From Parietichytrium sp. I65-24A (Eukaryota > Sar > Bigyra > Thraustochytrida > Thraustochytriidae), in the NCBI GenBank assembly GCA_012862575.1, contig BLSF01000011.1, positions 620,001 through 684,000 of the forward strand: a stretch of 64,000 nucleotides of DNA, read 5' to 3'. Position numbers and translations under genes: made by a program. Below the pieces are notes generated by a model. It was not told the origin of the DNA. It saw nothing but the letters and a program-made list of their open reading frames with translations, and did no database searches. Positions within the stretch are counted from its first letter, which is position 1. Every line of letters begins with the position of its first letter. Shown here in pieces: positions 11,296 through 21,584 of the stretch.

Positions 11296-11403
11296 CACAT
11301 CCGTCAGAACTCATTCCCGTTAACAGAGCCACATCTCCTGGTACGGACCGTAGTCACTTACCATCACGCGCAACCGCTCGCTCGGCGGCGCCAGCAGAGC
11401 CAT
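10517..11403 (-). CDS. CENPM: CENP-M, kinetochore CCAN subunit, five exons
   Basis: I assembled this from five exons on the minus strand: 11362-11403, 11175-11260, 10906-11075, 10738-10829 and 10517-10657. The introns are 101, 99, 76 and 80 bp, all GT-AG with donors GTAAGT, GTAAGT, GTAAGT and GTGAGT. The exons sum to 531 nt, giving 176 residues in one frame against about 180 in human CENP-M. Colinear matches to human CENP-M include the segment ELDVLVTNELPL, then DRVDYMVFMVDMRSRLSFE, then LVVLNSE, then YGMNVQYCILED and KTAQRLV. CENP-M is a GTPase-fold pseudoenzyme of the CENP-H/I/K/M group at the inner kinetochore. Here residues 17-24 read GLDGIGKR, a nearly intact P-loop with Arg where Ser/Thr would bind magnesium. 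Intron 1 contains an AAC-type microsatellite. It converges with SRPRA. Confidence 0.85.
11264..11295. repeat. (AAC)n microsatellite inside CENP-M intron 1
   Basis: About ten AAC triplets on the + strand. On the transcribed strand this is a (GTT)n run ending in GCAG, so it supplies the pyrimidine/T-rich tract just before the intron 1 acceptor. Confidence 0.85.
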
Positions 11404-12050
11404 CTTATCTTCCTTCCCTCTTCAAAAACCACCGTCTCCACCGGACCAGTCTCTCCCTCTCTCTCCTCCGCGCGACCCGTCCTGCGAACCGCTTCCTTGT
11501 TCGCTCCCCCGCCTCTCTCTCTCTCTCTCTCTCTTGCCCCACTCTCCGCTCTCCACTCTTCGCCTTTCCCAAACTCGTTGCCACTTGTCTCTCTTGTCTC
11601 GCTCACCTGACCACTGTGTTTTCACAGTTTTCACACTGTTTTCATTCAGTCAACACTGTGTTCACGTTTTTGAATCGGTGGACTATTAATGTTATAGTTA
11701 TGTAGTGGTAGTGGGTAGGTCTCGGTGCAATCAGACATCAACGATGATCATCGACGATTGTCGATGTGGCGGAGGTGGAAGAGCCTTAAAAAAAAACGAA
11801 AAGGGTTGGAGAAGTGGTGGAGAGCAGAACGGGAAGGGTGAGAAAAGCGCAGAGAGGGATTCGGATTCGGATTTCGGAGTTCAGAGTTCAGGAGTTACGA
11901 TTAGTTTGGTGAGGAGAGGAGATGTTGTGGCAGGAAGTTTTGGGTGGACGCCGTGGTGGCTTCCGGCATAGGATGCTGCGCGATTGCTGCTTGATTTGGG
12001 CTGACGAAACGCGCCGTGCGATTGGCAAATGGTTTCAATGTTCGGGGTGT
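11404..12050. other. Spacer between CENP-M and the sulfotransferase
   Basis: This contains a CT dinucleotide run (11512-11534) in the CENP-M upstream region, then unremarkable sequence. It is the 5' flank of CENP-M and the 3' flank of the sulfotransferase, both on the minus strand. No gene is seen. Confidence 0.5.
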
Positions 12051-13787
12051 TTATTTTGGTCTCGCATTGGAGTCAGCAGCAGAGCTACAGCCAGGGTCAG
12101 AGGGACCGTTGTCGCCTGAGAAGGATGGCACGTGTCTGCGCTTGATGACACGTACGGGAGGCAAAGACTGCAACATGGACTTCCACCTCTTGCCGAATCC
12201 GCGGCCGTACGGGTCGTCCTTGGTGAGTGGCCGCAGGCCGTACCGGGTGTTCAGAGAGATTGAATATTGGTCGACGTTCTTATTCAAGCTGTTGCGGACG
12301 TTCTTGACTACCAGGCAACCATTCATTTTGCGATAAGGCTGGGCTGGCCCGAATTTGTCAGCCAGAAAGGAGTCCCAGTATCCAAACGTGCAAAGCTCGT
12401 TCTTGGCAGAGTACGCGATGAATTTGGCTTGATCTTCCGAGAAGAACCGCATGTTCTTCAAAGCTGACGGAGGCAGTTTTTCATACGATTGTGCTGCTGA
12501 TGATGATGATACAGAGTGAGGTGAGTTCGACCCCGTGTCGCCGATCTGTATCTCCTTGCTGTTGCCACCACTCTTTTGTCCTTCGCCCTCGCTCTCTGCT
12601 GACCGCGGCCGGTATATTCCAAGCATCGTTTGGCAGGTACCAACCGCCTCTTTGAGCATTTTTTCGTATGGGGTTCCCTCGAGAGAATCCGTTTTAAGAA
12701 TGAATTTGGCTATCTTCTGGTAGGTTTGTTCGCGGTGTTCAATCATGTCTTCATATCGAAGTAATAGGACAGGGCACTTTCCAGTTACGGCTTTACTCAG
12801 CCAGTGGTTGTGAAATTGCTTCCACACTTCCACCTCTTCTCGCACAAAAGCATCCCAGACATCTGCGTATTTGATAAACTCGTCCTCCTCGATGGTATCG
12901 GTGTGCGTCTCTGTAAGGACCATGTTGAAATAAGACACGATGGCATCGAAAGGGTTGCGGACCACAACTATCGCGCGGTTGGCCTGGAACGCACACCTCC
13001 CAAGCCGTTCCGGGAAATGTGTTTTCACGGCGAATACCTTGTCGTCGACAATACCTTCTCCTTTCATCCCGCCCTTGACTAATTGTACGTTTAATGGCCG
13101 GCGCGGGTCAGCGTCACTGCCAGTGTAGACGCCTGTCAGGCGCTCTACGAGACTGCGTAGGAGGGAGTTGCCACTGCGAGGGTAGCTGGCCAGCGCAATC
13201 TTGTCCTTGTTCTTGCACCATGGGTCGCCTTTCTCCACAAATCTGAGTTGCAGCCCACCTGGCCGGGCTGTCACATTTCCGGTTGCAACGTCTCGTATTT
13301 GCTCCTCCAGTGCCTCCTGGACGAGCTTTTCGTTTTCCTCGCGCTTGTTTTTGCGAAACGCCGCCTTTTCGTCCTCTGTCATCGTCTCCATGTCAGGGGC
13401 TGGGACGTCTTCCCTCTGGTACTCCTTGACCCCGTCAGTGGCTCCGTTGACGGAGTAGTGGCCCATGGCAGCTTTGATCTCTTGCTCCAGCTCTTGCTCC
13501 TCCCGCACTAGATCTATCATCCGCATCTCTAGGCTTGTGCGTTGGTTGTGCAGCGACAATTTCTCGCGCTTGAGGTTCAGAAGCCTGCTCTGCATCTCCT
13601 CTACCGCCGCACGGGCCCATTCCGCGTCGTCTTCATCTACATCGTCGTTGGAATCTACGTTCCCGTCGTCTGGGCACTGCTCCTGGCTCTCTTGCCGGTT
13701 AGCCGCTTCCGCTTCTGCAACATGTCCTAGGCCTTCGTTTTGGCTCGAGCTCGTGCAATTGCCTGCGTTGTCCTCCTCAACTTCCAT
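12051..13787 (-). CDS. PAPS-dependent sulfotransferase-domain protein with N-terminal coiled coil
   Basis: A 578-residue intronless protein. The sulfotransferase fold occupies about residues 195-480. The 5'-phosphosulfate loop is SYPRSGNSLLR (201-211) and the 3'-phosphate motif is AIVVVRNPFDAIVSYF (272-287), both in the family's order and spacing. LLLRYEDM lies further on. Such enzymes move sulfate from PAPS to an acceptor hydroxyl; the acceptor cannot be read from sequence. Residues 1-55 are acidic and low complexity and 58-108 look like a coiled coil. There is no signal peptide or N-terminal membrane anchor, unlike Golgi sulfotransferases, so a cytosolic or peripheral location is inferred. 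The closest style is the WSCD-like group. Confidence 0.85.
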   Translation of the reverse strand: MEVEEDNAGNCTSSSQNEGLGHVAEAEAANRQESQEQCPDDGNVDSNDDVDEDDAEWARAAVEEMQSRLLNLKREKLSLHNQRTSLEMRMIDLVREEQELEQEIKAAMGHYSVNGATDGVKEYQREDVPAPDMETMTEDEKAAFRKNKREENEKLVQEALEEQIRDVATGNVTARPGGLQLRFVEKGDPWCKNKDKIALASYPRSGNSLLRSLVERLTGVYTGSDADPRRPLNVQLVKGGMKGEGIVDDKVFAVKTHFPERLGRCAFQANRAIVVVRNPFDAIVSYFNMVLTETHTDTIEEDEFIKYADVWDAFVREEVEVWKQFHNHWLSKAVTGKCPVLLLRYEDMIEHREQTYQKIAKFILKTDSLEGTPYEKMLKEAVGTCQTMLGIYRPRSAESEGEGQKSGGNSKEIQIGDTGSNSPHSVSSSSAAQSYEKLPPSALKNMRFFSEDQAKFIAYSAKNELCTFGYWDSFLADKFGPAQPYRKMNGCLVVKNVRNSLNKNVDQYSISLNTRYGLRPLTKDDPYGRGFGKRWKSMLQSLPPVRVIKRRHVPSFSGDNGPSDPGCSSAADSNARPK

Positions 13788-16700
13788 CTCGCATTATCGA
13801 CTGCGACAAAGCACTGCTGCTGCTAGAGCTGCGACCGCCGTCGCTCCTCCTGCCACTTTCAACTTTGAAATTTACAGCTTTACAGCTTTACAGCTTTCAG
13901 GTTTGCACTCTCCGGAGTCGGTGTGGCAGTGAGTTGTTGTCGATGATGTTGTTGTTGTTGTTTTGAGTGGACAAGATGGAATGTGCGATTGTCTAGTCGC
14001 ACCTACTGCCCAGTCGCGAGGTTTACTGTAGTCCTCTGAGGCTGTTTAGCGAGCGTGGTAGCTTGAGTTGGGGATTGTAAATGTACATTGTAAAATAATG
14101 TAAATGTGGAGTAAACGGTGGAACTAACTGCGCAAGTCGTGGATGGCGCGAAGCCTTTCTGCCTCTCGCGCGAAATTGATGTCTGCTCTTTGTTTTCTAT
14201 TTTTTTCTTTCGTGCGTGGGTTGTTCTCGGTTCTCGAGTGTTCAAGGGCGACAGCATCCAGCATCAAGAGCTGAATGTCAATGCTACGATTCGCACGAAT
14301 GGATGATGGAATCGGGGCGTGGATTTTGTATGACGTGTATGACAGGGAAAGAAGGCTTGTGCAGTGTGGAACACGGTGCAGGGTTTCGGACGGGAGATTC
14401 TGTTGCCGCGCCTCGCGCTAACGCGTGTGGACAGCGTGGTATCTATTTTCGCATGTTAATCTATCACTTTAGCGCGAGGTCCGAGAGCATGAATGCATCG
14501 AAGCTTGGCCAGTCCCCTCTCCCTCACATCAATCAACCAACTTGCAACACGCGGACGCTTTTAGAGCTGCGTTTTGTTTCCATAAATAAAACACAAAAGC
14601 TACTGCGCTGGCCTCGGTCTGTGTGGCTGCTTCGTTTCATTGACTAGCAGCTTTTCACTCATTCACAGCAACTCTGCTTTCTATTAATTTTACAGCAAGA
14701 AAGGCCAGATCACTTTCAGCGGGCAATTCGACTGTTTGGCATCGAATGATCCGCAAAACGTAGAGCTCTAGCTAGCTAGAATTGCGAAAGAGAAACGATC
14801 TTTTTGTATAACTTACATCTTAATCCTTCTTCGCTCGCTCGACTAGCCTCTATTTATCGCATCGGTCCGGGGATTCGTGGGTGATTCCGATCCAGAAGTG
14901 AGCTGAAAAACGGCAGGTCTAGGGTAATGAGGTATTCGAATGCGTGCAAAACAACTTGCCCAGCCTTCTGGCAACGAGTGCCAAACTTTACACATTTCAG
15001 TCCTTGGCATTCTGTGGCCCAAGTCAGTCACGGGACATAATTACGCAACAAACAATGTGTTGTGGACAAGTCAATGGAAAACATCTCTTACACCCATGCT
15101 GAACGCAAGAGAAGACCAGTGGTGACGAGGGTAATACTGACTGTGAGTACTGCGGCTGCAAAATCGTCACATTTGCAAAGAGCAAATGGTCGATAGCTGC
15201 GCTTAAACCAGGATTTCGTTCCTTGACGCTAGGTCGCAAAACAACGCTCGCTCATCCTAGCTCATCTTCGCCCATCAGGCTCCAAGCGCAGCAAGCATAC
15301 ACTGTAATTGCGCTGCCAGGAGAGCTCTCCGCCGATGGGAATGCTCATTGCAAAAATGAGAGTGTGAAAGCAAGCGTCTTCTTGCAGCATTCTTTGTCAG
15401 CGAGCAAGTCGAAGCAAACTTTGTGAAGAAAATGATGCGCCGCTTTGTGTAATTCGTCGCGTTCGAGAGACAATTAAAAAACGCCGAGCCAAAGTCTGGC
15501 CATTTCCGAAACTGGTCTTCAAACCTCTTCAAACAATAAGATTTCACATTAGTTCCAGTACAACCTTCCTTCTTCTCCATAAACAGCTGGTACCGAGCAC
15601 TGCGGACGCTCTGGGCGCTCTTCAAACCTTTGCTGGCTGTGAGTACACCTGCACACAGCCCCTGACCGACCGATGGATAAGTCTCTCTCTCTCTCTCTTT
15701 AGCATTGGGTACTGGTGTGTGGTCCTTCAAGCAAAAATCACTGCGGTGAGGGAACAAAGTCTCACGTATTCGCGTCACTCGCGACCGTAAGAGTCTCTCT
15801 CCGTTTAGAATCGAGGATCGGATTTATTCCAATTCCTGATTGGCTCCGGGCGGGTTCTCACAGGTCCTCAAGCTGTCGCATTTGGTAGTTCAGAGTTCAG
15901 ATGATCAAACCCATCTCACACAGGCTCGACAATCGAAGGTTCTCATGCTTGAATTAGAAGTAACAGCAAGTCCTCTTAGAAGAAGCCGTGAGCACATGGC
16001 GATGCCAGAAAAGAGCCACGCGAGAATTGCGAATTGTCATTCGCGCGAAGGATTTGTGCATCGTGAATTCCTGTTGCTTTGCCAGCTATGTGATCCACAT
16101 GTCAGATCAGAGATCACAGCGACTTTGCTGAACGCGCTCGTGGCGCGAAGAAGCGTCTCGCAGTGCACTCGGAACGACCGCAATGGGCGGGTGTAAACTG
16201 TGTAAACCATTTCCAAGTACTGATTGATTTCACGGAGTTAACAGTCAGTCAAAAGCAAAACCAAAGTTGACACTGTGTTCAATCGACACTAACGACCTCC
16301 ACCTATTACCTCACTCTGCGAGGCTCTGCTAGGTTGACTCCTAAATGCCGAGAAATTCACTGTGGGAGGGAAAACAGTAGAAGTGGAGTGCACTCTTAGC
16401 GAGGTGTGCGACTTACACAAAGTAAAAGATTTCTGCCGCTACCAGTCTCTACTAGAATTAGGGAGTAGTCGGGATTTGGTTTGTGGAGTTTGTGCAATGT
16501 GCAATGAACCTGTCAATGAACGAATGAATTGATTGACAGTGAATGAAAGAGCAATTTACAGTTAATGTCGGAAATGGAACATTTGCAGTGGCTGCAGTTC
16601 AGCAATGGCGTCCGCGACAGCATTGCGATCCACTACAGGTGAACGGCAGTGCACTGAGATGTGAGCATAAGCGCGCTGCGAGCGTGCTCTGAGCGCGGTG

Positions 16701-18589
16701 GCGCTCTTCACGGAATGTCATGAACTACTCCGAACGAAAGGACTCCACCACGTCCGCCGGGCCAATGGTCAAATGCTGAAGCGATTCCCGGCTCGTAACT
16801 GTTGGATCCAACCAGTGAAAATCTGGATTCAAGATTACAACACGCACACGCAAACTCGATCTCGACCCACATTTGCACAATTTGCACATTCCGTGACTCT
16901 GTTGAGGACGTGAGAAGCGCATGAGCAACGTTTTTGGCATTTCCATTTTTTCACCGAAACCTTGTTGCTAAAGCTCTGCGCGATTGAGCTCTTACTACGG
17001 CTGGTCACTTCCCGGTCTTTGAAAAGTCGTTTCCGAAAAGGTCTGGTTGCTGCACTGCATCATACTGCACCGCCTTTTGCTTTCGGAACATTGCAATCAC
17101 TCATCCATTCTCCCATCTATCAAGCTGGAGGCAGCCTCACGCAAGAGCGGATGGGGTAGCTGAATAATGACGTCAAACAGCTCTGTCGGCGTTTGTGCGT
17201 GGCAAATGTCGCGAATTTACAGTAAGCTTCCCTGCAATTCGCCCATTAGTTAGAACTCTTCATTCACTCTGGTGCTGTGCTGCAATACACCACAGCAGCC
17301 AAACGTTTACAGCTTAAACATAGCTTGCGCAGGCATGAGCTTTTTTTCTTCTTCTTTGAATTGAACTGAACTGAATGCAAACAGGGATAAAAGCAGTTCC
17401 ATCGAACAAAAGGAGCGAAGGAAGCTTGAAATACTTTGATGAACGAACCATTTTTTCACGGCTTCGTCACGGCATAATTAGCAGTCGCGACACGCTTCAC
17501 TTGGGGCGTCTTCAAAGGGGCACTCATGGGCACTCATGAAGAAGCCACCTGAAGTGCAGGCTGCAGCTCTATGCGAAAGAGCCAGGGACTTTGAATGAGT
17601 AATCTTTAGGCAAAAAGAAACCAAGACGTCGACCCCTGGAGGTACAGTTCTTCGTTTCGAACAAGATGGCCTTTCGAGGCTTTGCACAAGTTCCCATCTC
17701 GCAAGCAAACGCTCGTCAAAACATTGCAACCCACAAAAGAGAAAATGAGACTCGCGAAAAGTTAAGATTTGAGTCGAAACGCCAACCGCAGCCCAAGCTG
17801 TCAAATTTTCCTCACTCACGCTCATGGAACCACGAAACACGAAACATAGGGTCCCGACGCAGCCACCTTTCGCTCCAACACAAGCTCCCCTCCCCTCCGC
17901 GCCCAAAACCCAACTTCAACAATATGTTCAATGGCAATCAACGCCTCCCTCCAACGCGCAGCGACAAGACCAAGTAGCTCAACAAAGGAGGCTTCTTCCA
18001 TCGACCGAGCCTTTTCCAAGCTGCGAATCCATGGAAACGCAACGAACCCTCGCGAACTGCCCTGGTGATCAGCGTTGCGAGCTGACGAAGTCCATCAAAC
18101 AGAAACACAAGCAACACAAGCACAGAAAATGGCACACAGAAACACCGAAAGACGGAAACAGAAGCACAGAAACAGAGACCATTGATCATGGGAAAGGACA
18201 ATAAAAGAGACAACAAACTTGCGCTTTGCACTTTGCACTTTCACTTGAACTCGGGTCATTGCGGTCCCTCGAGTCCCTTGGGACCCTTCGGTTCGGGATA
18301 CTATGCAACACACAGCAAGTAGCCATTGCGTATTGACAGCGAGGACTCAGTAGCGGCAGTCCAAGAGGTCCGAGTAAGTAATAGTCGCCAAACAGTGCTG
18401 ACGATGTGCTATGTTTGCTATGTGCTATGTGCCATGTGCCATGTGCTTTGTGTGCTGCGTACGCGCCAGGGAAAGGCAAAAGGGCAAAAGGGCAAAAGGG
18501 CAGAAGCCGAGACGGTTCAGAGGGTCCAGAGGGTCCAGGGGGCGTGAATACCGCGGAAACGTGGTGTGGGAGGGCAAAGTGTCCGCAGA
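13788..18589. other. 4.8-kb gene-free divergent intergenic region
   Basis: The largest non-coding stretch of the window, between the divergent sulfotransferase and Kae1 genes. The open frames in it are short, low in complexity or lack any recognisable motif. I found no convincing splice-joined exons, tRNA or transposon remnant. The right end (18400-18545) carries imperfect minisatellites made of TGTGCYATG-type and GGGCAAAA words. Confidence 0.5.
18404..18545. repeat. Imperfect minisatellites upstream of Kae1
   Basis: Three adjacent short-period arrays: variants of ATGTGCC/TATGTGC (about 18404-18450), GGGCAAAA (about 18478-18502) and AGAGGGTCC (about 18517-18540). They end 45 bp before the Kae1 start codon. 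Confidence 0.6.
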
Positions 18590-19642
18590 ATGGCAGTGAT
18601 TGCGTTGGGCATCGAAGGCTCCGCGAACAAGGTGGGCGTGGGGATCGTGAGGTATAACGGAGGCGGAAGAGAGGTGTCCGGAGACGGTGGCGACTTTGAG
18701 ATCCTGGCGAATCCGCGCAAGACGTTCATCACGCCTGCAGGCGAAGGGTTTTTGCCAAGAGACACCGCGCGGCATCATAAGAATCATGTATTTCAGCTCG
18801 TGCGACGAGCGCTGGAAGAGGCACAGCTGACTCCGAAAGATATTGATGTGATTTGCTTTACGCAAGGACCGGGCATGGGCGGGCCGCTGACCATGTGCGC
18901 AGTTTGCGCTAGAACACTGTCTCTTTTGTGGAACAAGCCGTTGGTGGGCGTCAATCATTGCGTGGCGCACATTGAAATGGGCCGCGCTTTGACGGGCGCT
19001 CAGAATCCGGTCATCCTCTATGTCTCTGGCGGGAACTCGCAGGTGATCGCTTACTCGCAGAGAAGATATCGCATTTTCGGAGAGACCATCGACATCGCGG
19101 TGGGCAATTGTCTTGACAGGTTTGCCAGGGTCGTTAATCTGCCGAACGACCCGAGCCCAGGTTATAATATCGAGCAGTGCGCCAAAGAAGGCAAGGTTTT
19201 GGTGGACCTGCCGTACAGCGTCAAGGGAATGGATTTTTCGCTCACAGGCGTGCTCACCCAGCTTACTAAATACGCGAAAACTGATATTCCAGCTGGGCGT
19301 TTGACTCAGGAGGATTTGTGCTTTTCACTGCAAGAGACGGTGTTTGCAATGCTCGTGGAGGCAACTGAGCGAGCAATGGCCCACGTCAGAGCCAACGAAG
19401 TGCTTATCGTTGGCGGCGTTGGCTGCAACAAGCGTTTGCAGGAAATGATGGCTGACATGGTGAAGGATCGCCCAGGAGGCAAGGTGTATGACATGGATTT
19501 CAGATACTGTATTGATAACGGGGCCATGATTGCACAGGCAGGAATTTTAGAATTTATGGCAGGCCGCACCACGCCAATAGAGACAACGCAGTGTACGCAG
19601 CGATTTCGAACAGACCAAGTCGAAACCATTTGGCGGGACTAG
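18590..19642 (+). CDS. OSGEP: KEOPS tRNA threonylcarbamoyltransferase Kae1/OSGEP
   Basis: A 350-residue intronless protein, near the usual 335. Kae1 is the catalytic subunit of KEOPS and makes the t6A37 modification of ANN-decoding tRNAs in the cytosol and nucleus. The alignment to human OSGEP is almost gap-free: [12 protein letters not shown] near the start, metal-binding [79 protein letters not shown] and [12 protein letters not shown]. The ATG at 18590 ([14 protein letters not shown]) is preferred over an in-frame upstream one at 18566, because the family starts directly before the first beta strand. There is no mitochondrial presequence, which argues for the cytosolic paralogue rather than Qri7/OSGEPL1. 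Confidence 0.98.
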   Translation: MAVIALGIEGSANKVGVGIVRYNGGGREVSGDGGDFEILANPRKTFITPAGEGFLPRDTARHHKNHVFQLVRRALEEAQLTPKDIDVICFTQGPGMGGPLTMCAVCARTLSLLWNKPLVGVNHCVAHIEMGRALTGAQNPVILYVSGGNSQVIAYSQRRYRIFGETIDIAVGNCLDRFARVVNLPNDPSPGYNIEQCAKEGKVLVDLPYSVKGMDFSLTGVLTQLTKYAKTDIPAGRLTQEDLCFSLQETVFAMLVEATERAMAHVRANEVLIVGGVGCNKRLQEMMADMVKDRPGGKVYDMDFRYCIDNGAMIAQAGILEFMAGRTTPIETTQCTQRFRTDQVETIWRD

Positions 19643-19985
19643 GGCTAGCTCGGTCGTTCTGAAAAGTCTCAGTGCAATAAGAGAAACCGCAAATCAAAAC
19701 TGTACTGTGTTATATTAGTTTTCATTCCTCTTTGACTCGTTTAGAGAAAGACGACGGGGAGCCATTCCGGAAACGGGCGGTGAAAATTCGCTCGAATTAA
19801 CAGCAAGTTAATCAACACAAACAAGAAAATTGGATCGGAAATTATCTCTACTAGAAAAAGAAAACCAAGAAGTATGACACGTATTCTACTGCAACATGCA
19901 TTCACTCAAAGCGGAGTGACAAATTTGGCGAAACCTGGAAAGCAGATCTTGCTCCACTAAAACTATCTCACAGCTGCGAGGGACT
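19643..19985. other. Convergent 3' spacer
   Basis: 343 bp between the Kae1 stop and the PX protein stop. It is AT-rich 3' UTR sequence with no feature seen. Confidence 0.5.
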
Positions 19986-20612
19986 TCAGACAGCAGCTCC
20001 TAAACTTTGCGCTGATGGACGATCTCTCGAGAAGAGGTTAAAGGTATCCATCCACTCTTCCTCGTCACTCCCGACGGACATGGTGGCAACGCTCTCGGCC
20101 CCGACCGATCCAGGATGTATCGTTTCCTGTGTGGCTGTCAGGTAAAGCTCCTTTTGGTTTGATCGCACAAAACGAGAGGGGTCCACCAACGTCGCGCGCC
20201 GCTCTACTGTAGCACCGCAAAAGCCCAAAAAAAGCTTTTTCGCCTGGCGGACTTGTTGCCCCGGCATCTTTTTCAGCAGCAACACGACTTGTTGCACATA
20301 ATTCCGCAAAGAGTCAATTCTGCGCTCCGGCGTCGTCGCGAAGAGTTTCGACGGGAAACTTGGCATCACAATGCCAGTGCCATTCAGCGCTCTTTGCAAA
20401 GCCTCGTTGAGCAGTGCAAACTGCCTGAACCTCCGCTCCGTAACGATGCACGCCCGCGACTTGAGCGCCACCGTGTAAAACACCGCCCCGCGCTTCTTGC
20501 CAGTCCCGGCGTGAAAGTTGACCACGTCCACCTGAAAGTCCTCCTCCAGCGTAATGGAGCACTGCTTGAGGATCTTGCCTCCCCTCCTCTCCGACGCCTC
20601 GCTGCCGCCCAT
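19986..20612 (-). CDS. PX-domain protein
   Basis: 208 residues from the ATG at 20612 (MGGSEASERRGG). The frame is also open to an ATG at 20741, but the extra 43 residues look non-coding. Residues about 18-135 fit a phox-homology domain: strand VDVVNFHAG, the phosphoinositide-binding RRFRQFALLNEAL, a proline loop MPSFPSK, then TTPERRIDSLRNYVQQV, where the arginine is the usual lipid contact. PX domains bring proteins to PI3P-rich endosomes. The tail ends with SDEEEWMDTFNLF, an acidic stretch. There is no BAR or kinase domain, so it is a short PX-only protein of unknown partner. Confidence 0.75.
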   Translation of the reverse strand: MGGSEASERRGGKILKQCSITLEEDFQVDVVNFHAGTGKKRGAVFYTVALKSRACIVTERRFRQFALLNEALQRALNGTGIVMPSFPSKLFATTPERRIDSLRNYVQQVVLLLKKMPGQQVRQAKKLFLGFCGATVERRATLVDPSRFVRSNQKELYLTATQETIHPGSVGAESVATMSVGSDEEEWMDTFNLFSRDRPSAQSLGAAV

Positions 20613-21584
20613 GCTTTCCACGCCAACGAGCTTGGCCGAGCAACCGCTTGCCGCTTGTCTTTCACAGTCCGAAAGCAGCCCCTGCACTCCGTATTCACAG
20701 TGCGGTCTCCTTTTCCCTCTCCAGGACGACCTGCGCACCAAGCGATTGTTCCCAACTCCAGAGAAGAAGACTGACTTGAGGTCGCTGAGCCTGAATGCCG
20801 ACAGAAGTCACAACAACAACAACAACAACAACAACAACATACAACGCAGTGGCCAACAGAGGTCAGTCAGTAGCGAAGCAAGCAAGGCAGTCGTTGCTCG
20901 ATGATTGATGGTTGATGATGACTGAAGGATGTTTGTTGACTAGCTGTGGTTGGGTGATAACGATGACGATGGCGATGATGGCTTGCGAACAGCGCAAACG
21001 ACACCTTGCAGTTCGGTTGGCCAGTGAAAAAGAAGAGATGGTGCCACGGTGTACAGGAAAACACGTCCTACACTTCACGGCCACAGCTGCTCATTTATTC
21101 ATTCACAATAGCATTCACTGACGAGTAACTGGTTAGCTGTAAATTGTAAATTACGCGCCAAGACGCGCCGAGAGTGGCGCATTGAAGCGTTGAGGTCGAG
21201 TGTGCGTAGTAGGCGCGTAGATAGCGCCTCGTAAGCAGTGAAAGGGTGGTGTTTAACGTCCACTTGGTCGAAGGGACATGGAGCCGTAGACGTCCTCTAG
21301 TGGCCATAGATGGCCATAGGGCGGACATCCATTCCGGGAACAATGAACTTGCAAATTAGTTCCCCTCATGATCAATGGCGCAAATGCTTTCTTTCCTCTT
21401 CTCTTGATTTGAACGCTCCTTGTTGTCTCACTCTTCCATCACTTGAAGACGCGAGGGAGGTGGGGATGATTGTTTGAACTATGGAGTAATTGTAAATTGA
21501 AGTCAAGGTAGATACTACATATCAGGTGGAACTCATGTTGGCATGTAGACAACAACAAAAAGGCCACAGTGTATACCTGGCGCA
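20613..21584. other. Spacer between PX protein and PIF1 helicase
   Basis: This is the 5' flank of the PX gene and the 3' flank of PIF1, both minus strand. It contains a (CAA)n microsatellite at 20811-20839. No gene is seen. Confidence 0.5.
20811..20839. repeat. (AAC)n microsatellite
   Basis: About nine to ten AAC triplets in the 5' flank of the PX gene, on the same strand relation as the one in CENP-M intron 1. Confidence 0.85.

Noticed and set aside
11104-11705. Plus-strand frames of 168 codons over the CENP-M region
   Set aside because: They are driven by AAC and CT microsatellites (Asn, Thr, Ser, Leu runs) and antisense to CENP-M exons.
16566-16637. Short ATG-started segment ending at a GTGAAC donor-like site
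   Set aside because: I found no acceptor or following exon that extends it into a recognisable protein.
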